Below, piece by piece: positions 17,400 to 24,505 of a stretch of DNA of 41,226 nucleotides (position 1 is its first letter; every line of letters begins with the position of its first letter). The notes beneath the pieces are model-generated. The model was not told the DNA's origin. It saw nothing but the letters and a program-made list of their open reading frames with translations, and searched no databases. Source of the stretch: an uncultured Ruminococcus sp. (GTDB lineage Bacteria > Bacillota > Clostridia > Oscillospirales > Acutalibacteraceae); assembly GCA_905233145.1 (NCBI GenBank), contig CAJODI010000002.1, positions 1 through 41,226 of the forward strand, in the 5' to 3' direction. Made by a program: the position numbers and the translations under genes.

Positions 17400-17489
17400 G
17401 GCAACACCACACAATTCATGGCACACGCCTTGTTTAATATTATTCCGTCAGACTGCGCAATCCGCACACCAGAATTATGCGGTATTGCC
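17400..17489. mobile_element. 90-bp MITE with 18-bp TIRs and TTTA target duplication
   Basis: The left end GGCAACACCACACAATTC (17400-17417) matches the reverse complement of the right end (17472-17489, GGCAATACCGCATAATTC) at 15 of 18 positions. TTTA flanks both sides (17396-17399 and 17490-17493). It lies in the 138-bp gap between the two SleB-like genes and carries no ORF of its own. A related end is seen at 24409-24440. Confidence 0.75.
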
Positions 17490-17500
17490 TTTACTTTGGG

Positions 17501-18370
17501 TTATTTGCCCTTCTTGATTTTTTCTTGTTCTTCGCTGCTGTTAAAGATACTGCTTCCGCCCCACTTGTCAAAGAATCTCACGTCTTGATAGGTCATGATA
17601 TAGTTTTGACTTTCGTGGAACTGGCTTGATACAACCATCGGGTTATACATATACAAAATCTTGTGCTGAATGGCGTCGTGATTTTCGTCAAATACATATT
17701 TTATCGCCTGTTTGCACGCGGCGTTAGTGCCTTTTTTGGTGCTTCCGTCATAACGGCAAGCCGAAATGACCTCCTTAACGCTCTCGTAGCCCTCAAAGCA
17801 CATTGCGTCCTTGACGCACTGGGCAACCAAAGCCGCGCCGATAAATCCGCCCGAGCCAAATTCGCCGTAGCAAAGACGTTCAAGAAGCTCCCGATCCTCT
17901 TTTGAAAGAGTGACTTTAGGACATTTATAGGTTGTGTCCGGGTTATCAATAGCAAGAAGATATCCGGCGTTCCACTGCGCGCCATAATCAGCAGGCGTGT
18001 TTGGTACAACAGCTGTGGCATATTGCGCCATGGTCACAGGCTCTTGGCTTTCCTCCTGAACTGCGGTAGCCTGCTGCTGATTTTGCGTTTCGGGGTTAAG
18101 AGCAGCTTGAGTTGCTTCTTCAGGCGGATCGGTAAAGTTTCTGTAAAAAATGTTAGTCGGCGAGGTTGAAGGAATCGGTTCCTTCGTTGTCTTTTGAGCG
18201 CTTGTCAGCATACCCGATGTCAGGATGTCCTGATCGGACGCTCTGTTAGCCCTGAGAGAGCCAATTTCAAATAAAACCAAAACCGTAACAATGATAGTAG
18301 CCACAATAATCAGCTTTTTCTCATGCACTACGAATAAATACTTATTTAATTTATCGAAAGAAAACTTCAC
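17501..18370 (-). CDS. Membrane-anchored SleB/CwlJ-like cell wall hydrolase, paralogue 1 (GTG start)
   Basis: The 289-residue protein has the same plan as its neighbour: an N-terminus with the shared KLNK motif, one membrane segment (about 20-37), a Gln/Thr/Pro-rich linker, and a C-terminal SleB-like domain. The domain holds LLERLCYGEFGSGGFIGAAL and FHESQNYIMTYQDVRFFDKW. It ends with an extra charged tail (about 16 residues, EEQEKIKKGK) absent from the other copy. The start is GTG at 18370 with AAAGGTGG at good spacing. The pair probably arose by duplication and is likely transcribed together. The substrate is presumed to be peptidoglycan. Confidence 0.8.
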   Translation of the reverse strand: MKFSFDKLNKYLFVVHEKKLIIVATIIVTVLVLFEIGSLRANRASDQDILTSGMLTSAQKTTKEPIPSTSPTNIFYRNFTDPPEEATQAALNPETQNQQQATAVQEESQEPVTMAQYATAVVPNTPADYGAQWNAGYLLAIDNPDTTYKCPKVTLSKEDRELLERLCYGEFGSGGFIGAALVAQCVKDAMCFEGYESVKEVISACRYDGSTKKGTNAACKQAIKYVFDENHDAIQHKILYMYNPMVVSSQFHESQNYIMTYQDVRFFDKWGGSSIFNSSEEQEKIKKGK

Positions 18371-18981
18371 AAAATACCACCTTTACACGGTATTTATCGA
18401 ATGATTCGATAATTTATCAAGTCATGGCAGCCTGTCCGAAAGCTAAAGCAAGCAACAGGATACTCAGTCTAATTCTCTCGTCAAATCGCACAAAGCTTTT
18501 GTGAAAAACAGCCGTATATTTGGGCATATTTTTAAATAGCTTGGTAAATATTTGACTTTTTTGATTGTGCTGCCTAAACATTAGGAAATGTCTGGAAATA
18601 CTATATTCTCAATTTAGTATTATATCATGTATTTTGCTTTATTTCAAGAGAAATATAAATAAGATTTATAAAAAACATTACAAATTACACATGCCGGTTT
18701 GTGATCAAAAATATTCAAATGTTATCAATAGCGGCAGAAAATAACAAAGATAGGCAATATCGCGTTATTTATGTGTTCGATATTGCCTATATATCATTAT
18801 AAAACATTATAGCAACAGATGTTATGCAAATTTCCAATAATACGCTTTCAAACAAATGTCAGCCGAAAATTCAGCAGAACAAGGCTATGAAGCAGGAATC
18901 CTGACGGATTCCATCGAAAAAAAGCCTTGTCTTGCGAAAATCGCTCGCTTTTATGCATTCCGCTATTTATAAAACAAAGCC
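18371..18981. other. 611-bp gene-free region with palindromes
   Basis: No gene is supported here. Four structures stand out. TTATCGAAT-G-ATTCGATAA at 18394-18412 is a 9-bp perfect palindrome upstream of the SleB-like gene and may be an operator. A 13-bp perfect hairpin with ATAGGCAATATCG arms lies at 18750-18790. A nested hairpin lies at 18879-18930, with ACAAGGCT outside and GGAATCC/GGATTCC inside. The rest is A/T-rich sequence. Confidence 0.6.
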
Positions 18982-19719
18982 CTAAATAACAAAGCCTCCG
19001 TTTACGCCCAGGATTTGTCCGGTGATAAACTTAGCTTTGTCTGAACAGAGAAAAACGACCGCTTCTGCAATATCCTTAGGTGTGCCAAGGGTGTTTAGCG
19101 GAGTTTCTTCTCTAAGACCCTGAACTGTTGTTTCATCAAAATCCTTCATCATATTGGTCATCACCACTCCGGGACAAACGCAGTTTACACGAATCCCCGA
19201 CAAGCCGACTTCCTTTGCAAGTGCCTTGCTAAGTCCGATGATCCCTGCCTTTGCGGCACTGTAGTGAACCTCGCAAGAAGCACCGACCTGCCCCCACATT
19301 GAGCTAATATTGACAATCGCTCCGCTGTGATTTGGCAGCATAAAACGCTTCAAAGCCTCGCGGCAGCAAAAAAACGCACCGTCAAGGTTTATTCCCCGCA
19401 TTTTGCTCCAATCCTCGTTGGTAATGTCAGTAAAAAGCTTTTGCTGTGCGATTCCTGCATTGTTGACAAGAAAGCTAAGCTGACCGGAGCGTTCGGAGAT
19501 TTGATCAAACATTTTACCAACGGAATTGCTGTCGGAAATATCTGCCTGAACCGAGTATGCTTCAACTCCATAGCTTTCGGTTAAAATGTCACAAAGCTGC
19601 CTCGCTTTTTGGGGCTTTGAGTTTGTATGAACTATGACCCGGCAGCCGGCTTTGGCAAAGGCGACGGCAAGTGCCGAGCCTATCCCTCCGGTCGCTCCGG
19701 TAATTAATACGTTTTTCAT
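18982..19719 (-). CDS. Short-chain dehydrogenase/reductase, FabG-like
   Basis: This 245-residue classical SDR has the cofactor motif TGATGGIG (residues 8-15), NNAG (86-89), the catalytic serine in NISSMWG, Tyr153 and Lys157 (YSAAK), and the C-terminal GQILGVNGG. It resembles 3-oxoacyl-ACP reductases but could act on other carbonyls. It is not next to other fatty-acid genes, so the substrate is open. It lies 55 bp behind glnS with a REP-like hairpin between, and may be read through from the gltX-glnS unit. Its ribosome site is weak. Confidence 0.9.
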   Translation of the reverse strand: MKNVLITGATGGIGSALAVAFAKAGCRVIVHTNSKPQKARQLCDILTESYGVEAYSVQADISDSNSVGKMFDQISERSGQLSFLVNNAGIAQQKLFTDITNEDWSKMRGINLDGAFFCCREALKRFMLPNHSGAIVNISSMWGQVGASCEVHYSAAKAGIIGLSKALAKEVGLSGIRVNCVCPGVVMTNMMKDFDETTVQGLREETPLNTLGTPKDIAEAVVFLCSDKAKFITGQILGVNGGFVI

Positions 19720-19738
19720 ATATTTACCCTATAAATCA

Positions 19739-19760
19739 GGGCGCACGTTGCCGCGCGCCC
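19739..19760. repeat. Solitary REP-like hairpin
   Basis: GGGCGCACG (19739-19747) pairs with CGCGCGCCC (19752-19760) with one mismatch and a short loop. The GGGCGCAC core is the same as in the BIMEs at 8914 and 9011. It sits between glnS and the SDR gene. Confidence 0.55.
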
Positions 19761-19774
19761 ATATCCTTTTTTTA

Positions 19775-21466
19775 TTAAGCTTTTTTGAAGCCGTCCTTCA
19801 GGCTTACGCTGCGGTTGAACACAAGACGCTCAGGTGAACTGTCCTTGTTGTCAACACAAAAGTAGCCCAAACGCATAAACTGAAAGCTTTTGGGAGCAAC
19901 TGAATTCTCAAGATTTTTCTCAGCCTTACAGTGTTTCAGAATTTCAAGTGAATTCGGATTGAGATAATCAAGAAAATTTTTGTCTCCCGCGTCCGGATCG
20001 GGAACGGTAAAGAGGTTGTCATACAGCCTAACCTCAGCTTCGGCGCAGTTTTTCGCGTCAACCCAATGAATGGTGCCGCGCACCTTTCTGCCGTCGGGAG
20101 TGTTGCCTCCGCGGGTTTCGGGGTCATACTCTGCATAAACCTCAACGACCTTGCCGTTTTCGTCCTTTTTACATCCGGTGCATTTTACAATATAGGTGGA
20201 TTTTAGTCTAACCTCGTTGCCGGGATAAAGCCTTTGATACTTTTTGATCGGCTCCTCCATAAAGTCGTCCTCTTCAATCCAGCACTCGCGCGAAAAGGTC
20301 ACGGTTCTCGTTCCGTCCTCCGGACGGTTTGGATTGTTTTCAACCTCAAATTCCTCGGTCTTATCCTCGGGATAGTTGGTGATAACAAGCTTTACCGGGT
20401 GAAGCACACACATTGCGCGCTGTGCGGTCTCATTGAGATCATCGCGCAGACAGTGCTCCAAAAAGCTGTATTCAACAATTGAATTTACCTTTGATACTCC
20501 GATTTGGTCAATAAACGAGCGTATTGAACGCGGAGTGTAGCCCCTGCGGCGAAGTCCGCATAGAGTGGGCATTCTGGGGTCGTCCCAACCGTCCACATGA
20601 TTGTTTTCAACCAGTTCTCTGAGCTTGCGCTTAGACATAACCGTGTTGTTTATGCCAAGCCTTGCAAATTCAATCTGCCGCGGCTTGCAGGGGACGGAAA
20701 TATTGTCGATTACCCAGTCGTAAAGCGGACGATGCGCCTCAAATTCCAGCGAACAAAGGCTGTGAGTGATTCCCTCTATCGCGTCCTCGATTGGATGAGC
20801 AAAATCGTACATCGGATAGATGCACCACTTGTCTCCGGTGCGGTGGTGAGTAAGGCGGTTGATTCTGTAAATGACCGGGTCGCGCATGTTGAAGTTACCT
20901 GAGGCAAGGTCGATCTTGGCGCGGAGCGTCATCTTTCCATCCTCAAACTCGCCGTTTTTCATTCGTTCAAAAAGATCAAGGCTCTCCTCAATCGGTCTGT
21001 CGCGGAAAGGACTTTTCGCCGGGGTTTGGGTGTCGCCGCGGAACTCGCGCACCTGATCAGGGGTCAGCTCGCAGACATAAGCAAGACCCTTTTTGATAAG
21101 CTCAACCGCGAATTCATACATTTGTTCAAAATATTCGGACGCATAAAAAAACCTGTCGCCCCAGTCAAAGCCAAGCCACTTGATATCTTCTTTGATTGCG
21201 TCAACGTACTCAACATCCTCTTTGGTCGGATTGGTGTCGTCCATACGCAGGTTGCACATACCGCGATATTTTTCGGCTGTTCCAAAGTTTATGCAGACAG
21301 CCTTTGCGTGACCGATATGCAAATAGCCGTTTGGTTCGGGAGGAAAACGAGTGTGAACTGTCTGTCCCTCGTACTTTCCGCCCCCGGCAATATCCTCGTC
21401 AATAAAATCGTGGATAAAATTGCCGGTCATAACCTCGTCGTTTACGGTGTTTTTATTATCTTCCAT
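19775..21466 (-). CDS. glnS: Glutaminyl-tRNA synthetase
   Basis: GlnRS charges tRNA-Gln directly. The 563-residue protein has the class I signature HIGH (residues 50-53, in [16 protein letters not shown]), MSKR (277-280) and the two-barrel C-terminal anticodon-binding region. Many bacteria lack GlnRS and use GluRS plus GatCAB instead; here a true GlnRS is encoded 18 bp behind gltX, so the two are surely co-transcribed. The ATG at 21466 is followed by MEDNKN. It is a normal full-length enzyme. Confidence 0.97.
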   Translation of the reverse strand: MEDNKNTVNDEVMTGNFIHDFIDEDIAGGGKYEGQTVHTRFPPEPNGYLHIGHAKAVCINFGTAEKYRGMCNLRMDDTNPTKEDVEYVDAIKEDIKWLGFDWGDRFFYASEYFEQMYEFAVELIKKGLAYVCELTPDQVREFRGDTQTPAKSPFRDRPIEESLDLFERMKNGEFEDGKMTLRAKIDLASGNFNMRDPVIYRINRLTHHRTGDKWCIYPMYDFAHPIEDAIEGITHSLCSLEFEAHRPLYDWVIDNISVPCKPRQIEFARLGINNTVMSKRKLRELVENNHVDGWDDPRMPTLCGLRRRGYTPRSIRSFIDQIGVSKVNSIVEYSFLEHCLRDDLNETAQRAMCVLHPVKLVITNYPEDKTEEFEVENNPNRPEDGTRTVTFSRECWIEEDDFMEEPIKKYQRLYPGNEVRLKSTYIVKCTGCKKDENGKVVEVYAEYDPETRGGNTPDGRKVRGTIHWVDAKNCAEAEVRLYDNLFTVPDPDAGDKNFLDYLNPNSLEILKHCKAEKNLENSVAPKSFQFMRLGYFCVDNKDSSPERLVFNRSVSLKDGFKKA

Positions 21467-21484
21467 TTTTTATTTTCCTCATTA

Positions 21485-22939
21485 TTAATCAAATTTAGCA
21501 AGTCCCTTTTCAAGTCTTGCAAGAGCTTCCTCTCGTCCGAGAATGTCAAGAATCTCAACCGCTCCGCCGGGAGTCACGACCTTTCCTGCGGCGGCGATCC
21601 TTACCGGCCACATTACCGTACCGTTCTTAAGCTCCTTTTCAACCGCCATATTAATAAGGCAGTCGTGAATCGCTTCGGAGGTCCATTCGGGCATCGCCTT
21701 TAGGCGTTCATAAGCTTCTTTGAGAACGACAGGAGCGTTTTCAAGATTGGTTTTGCTCTTTTTGTTGACGAACAGATCCTTTTCATACTCCGGAAGCTCG
21801 GCAAAAAAGTCGAGCATTTCGGGAATTTGTGTAAGCTGAGTTACGCGCTTTTGCAAGATCTCGGCAAGCTTGTTCCACGGCATTTCTCTGTCTCCGAAAA
21901 CTTTTTTGTAGTACGGCATAGCCGCTGCGGTAAATTCCTCCGCGCTCATAGCCTTGATGTATTCGCCGTTGAACCACGAAAGCTTGTCGTAGTCAAAAAC
22001 AGAGGGTGATTTGCTGATTCCGTTTACATCAAATTCCGACTCAAGCTCGGAAAGAGTAAATATTTCACGGTTGTCCTTTGGACACCAGCCAAGCAAGGCT
22101 ATATAGTTTATGATAGCCTGTGGCAGATATCCGTCGTCTATAAGATCATAAAAGCCGGTCGCGCCGTGACGCTTTGAAAGCTTTGATACGTTGCCGTCCT
22201 CGTCCTTGCCCATAATCAGCGGAAGGTGAATATAGGTAGGGATTTCCCATCCAAAAGCCTCATAAAGCAGATTGTATTTCGGAGTTGAGCTAAGATATTC
22301 GGAACCGCGCACAACATGAGTAATGCCCATTGTATGGTCGTCGATTACGTTAGCAAAATTGTAGGTCGGGTAACCGTCGGTCTTAATAAGAATTTGATCC
22401 TGAAGCTCGGAGTTGTCAACGGTGATTTCGCCGAAAACAGCGTCAACAAAGGTGGTGCTGCCCTCAACCGGCATTTTCTGACGGATAACATAGGGAACGC
22501 CCTCGGCAAGCAGACGATCGATTTCGTCCTGCGGCAAATCTCGGCAATGACGGTCATAGCCGCCTCCTACAGTCTCATTTTGCAGCTTTTCAAGGCGTTC
22601 CTTGGTGCAGAAGCAGCGATAAGCCTTGCCCTCTTTGATAAGCTGCTCGGCGTAAGGCAGGTACATATCCTTGCGCTCAGACTGCACATAAGGCCCGTAA
22701 TCGCCGCCCACATCGGGACCTTCGTCATGACGCAAGCCTGCAAGCTTTAGGGTATTGTAGATAAAGTCAACCGCGCCGTCAACAAGGCGTTCACGGTCTG
22801 TATCCTCGATTCTCAAGATAAACCTGCCGCCCTGAGATTTTGCCACAAGGTATTCATACAAAGCGGTCCTCAGATTTCCTACATGCATAAAGCCCGTCGG
22901 GCTCGGCGCGTATCTTGTTCTGACTGTATGCTCAGACAT
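21485..22939 (-). CDS. gltX: Glutamyl-tRNA synthetase
   Basis: GluRS charges tRNA-Glu. The 484-residue protein has the class I motif HVGN (residues 19-22, in APSPTGFMHVGNLRTALY) and KLSKR (253-257). A zinc-site-like CFC-x-Y region is only partly present (YRCFCTKERL). The frame extends 17 codons upstream, but ATG 22939 with GGGAGGA is the start. It is the first gene of the gltX-glnS unit, and its promoter lies about 230 bp upstream, leaving a long leader. Confidence 0.96.
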   Translation of the reverse strand: MSEHTVRTRYAPSPTGFMHVGNLRTALYEYLVAKSQGGRFILRIEDTDRERLVDGAVDFIYNTLKLAGLRHDEGPDVGGDYGPYVQSERKDMYLPYAEQLIKEGKAYRCFCTKERLEKLQNETVGGGYDRHCRDLPQDEIDRLLAEGVPYVIRQKMPVEGSTTFVDAVFGEITVDNSELQDQILIKTDGYPTYNFANVIDDHTMGITHVVRGSEYLSSTPKYNLLYEAFGWEIPTYIHLPLIMGKDEDGNVSKLSKRHGATGFYDLIDDGYLPQAIINYIALLGWCPKDNREIFTLSELESEFDVNGISKSPSVFDYDKLSWFNGEYIKAMSAEEFTAAAMPYYKKVFGDREMPWNKLAEILQKRVTQLTQIPEMLDFFAELPEYEKDLFVNKKSKTNLENAPVVLKEAYERLKAMPEWTSEAIHDCLINMAVEKELKNGTVMWPVRIAAAGKVVTPGGAVEILDILGREEALARLEKGLAKFD

Positions 22940-23280
22940 TCTTTCATCCTCCCGGATCCAAATAAACATAAAATAGGCAGCGCCGCACAATTCACATCAC
23001 AGCCTGAATCATGCGATAACGCCCTCAAAAAACCTTCCGCACACAAGCACGAAATATTCGCAGCATAATATTGCCAAATATTTATGGTGTATTTCAGCCT
23101 AACCACGAAGCATTGACAATAATCTGCCATAAATCTTCTGCACGGTATTGAATTATTAGGGTTTCCAATATATTATATCATAACAAAAAGAGTTTTTCAA
23201 TTATTTGCTTTACTTATTATTCAAAAAGTTGTATAATACAATAAAAAGACATCAAAAACCATAAAGCAAGGTGATAAGCT
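22940..23280. promoter_or_regulatory. Divergent promoter region for gltX and the lipoprotein gene
   Basis: For gltX (minus strand): TTGAAA (23195-23200), 17 bp, TATAAT (23172-23177). For the plus-strand gene: TTTACT (23209-23214), 17 bp, TATAAT (23232-23237). The two -35 boxes are eight bases apart, back to back. The gltX leader of about 225 nt has no T-box specifier/antiterminator consensus that could be recognised. Confidence 0.75.
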
Positions 23281-24285
23281 ATGAAAAAGAAATTATCTGT
23301 TTTTGTTTGCTCGGCATTTCTGGCAGCAACGCTTTGTTCCTGCGGAATTTCCCCCGCGGAAACCTTTGACAACGAACCGGTCGATAACACCTACCCCAAT
23401 TACGCGGCAGGCGGAAAGCTGGTGTTTAAGGACAATAATCTCTATTTGGTCAACACTTTCTTTAACGGTACGAAAGCCGGAGTTATAAGAATTAATTCCG
23501 ACGGCGCGGAAAACATATATAAACTCGACACATTTGAAGGCGACTCTTTTCCTGAGATAATTTCGCTTTATGACCTAAACGGAAAATTCTACACCAACTA
23601 CCTGTACGATGATCATATTCATATCTTTGATGAAAACGGCGACGGACTTACTCCGACTGAATACAACACAAAGCTTGAAAACGACAATTATTATCTGAGC
23701 GAGGATTACGCGGTGCTTCCACTGGGCTTTAATGTCGAGGGAATCGAGCTGAGCGTTGTAAAGGACGGAAAGGCAAGTAAGGTTGACTATACGTTCATCA
23801 ATTATTTTGTTGATAACGGAAAAATCTACGGCGCCGGAGTTGACGAAAAGCTTCATTGCTATGATATAGCCTCAGAGAAATTTGAGGACGTTGCCGATAT
23901 TTGGATCGACTCTAATACGCCCAAATTCTTTATTGACGACGGATACTGCTATTCCGTAAACGATAGCGGTGAAAAAGGAACGGGGCTATACAGATATGAC
24001 ATAAAAGACGGCTCTTCCGCCTTGGTCACAGACAAAAAGGTCAAGTCGATCAACAGCTATAACTCAAAGATTTATTTCGCTGCCGACGACGGGATCTACA
24101 GCTTTGACGGCGCAAACAGCGCGAAAATCGCTGACTTGGTTGCTGACGAGCTTTATATTCTTGACAACGAGTGGGTATACGCACTTAATACCGAAAACGG
24201 AGATCTTCACAGAGTCTCGATGAATTCGGGCAAAACCGAGGTTGTAAACTACACCGTGAGCAGCTCAAACGATCAGGCAAAATAA
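23281..24285 (+). CDS. Secreted lipoprotein, beta-propeller-like
   Basis: The 334-residue protein has a lipoprotein signal peptide ending LCSC with the modified cysteine at residue 21. The remainder is built of repeated strands of the kind D-N-x-L-Y-L-V / G-K-I-Y-x-A-x-x-D / D-G-I-Y-S-F-D-G, typical of DUF5050-like or YWTD-like propellers. No catalytic motif is visible. It is probably a surface sensor or binding protein; the ligand is unknown. It has its own promoter, an AGGTGA ribosome site and a terminator, so it is monocistronic. Confidence 0.82.
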   Translation: MKKKLSVFVCSAFLAATLCSCGISPAETFDNEPVDNTYPNYAAGGKLVFKDNNLYLVNTFFNGTKAGVIRINSDGAENIYKLDTFEGDSFPEIISLYDLNGKFYTNYLYDDHIHIFDENGDGLTPTEYNTKLENDNYYLSEDYAVLPLGFNVEGIELSVVKDGKASKVDYTFINYFVDNGKIYGAGVDEKLHCYDIASEKFEDVADIWIDSNTPKFFIDDGYCYSVNDSGEKGTGLYRYDIKDGSSALVTDKKVKSINSYNSKIYFAADDGIYSFDGANSAKIADLVADELYILDNEWVYALNTENGDLHRVSMNSGKTEVVNYTVSSSNDQAK

Positions 24286-24293
24286 AATAATCA

Positions 24294-24337
24294 CGCCCGA
24301 AAGAGTGGATTTCACCATTCCTTCGGGCGATTTTTTT
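24294..24337 (+). terminator. Terminator of the lipoprotein gene
   Basis: CGCCCGAA (24294-24301) pairs with TTCGGGCG (24322-24329), with an inner GTG/CAC pairing, followed by a T7 run (24331-24337). Confidence 0.92.
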
Positions 24338-24408
24338 GCAAAATTTTGCGTATTCTGTAACAAAAAATCAAAGTCATTAAAAGAATTGCCCTCATAAACC
24401 ATATTACA

Positions 24409-24440
24409 GGCAACATCAAATACCCGATTATGCGGTATTA
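24409..24440. repeat. Degenerate relative of the 17400 MITE ends
   Basis: GGCAACATCAAA at 24409 resembles the left end of the 90-bp MITE, and ATTATGCGGTATT at 24426-24438 matches 13 bases of its right end exactly. The centre is deleted and the final GCC is missing. Confidence 0.4.
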
Positions 24441-24459
24441 AAAGTGAATAGAATAGCTT

Positions 24460-24491
24460 TAGGGCGCGTGAGCCAAAACTCACACGCCCTA
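24460..24491. repeat. REP-like hairpin at the 3' end of the protease gene
   Basis: TAGGGCGCGTGAG (24460-24472) and CTCACACGCCCTA (24479-24491) form a 13-position stem with one mismatch. A T-run follows on the plus side (24498-24503). It may serve as a transcript end for both convergent genes, and its tip resembles the REP family at 8914. Confidence 0.6.
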
Positions 24492-24505
24492 CAATTATTT
24501 TTTGA

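Noticed and set aside
22879-23130. 83-codon minus-strand frame in the gltX leader
   Set aside because: It overlaps the gltX start out of frame, has a weak ribosome site and no resemblance to known proteins; it is mentioned only as a possible leader ORF.
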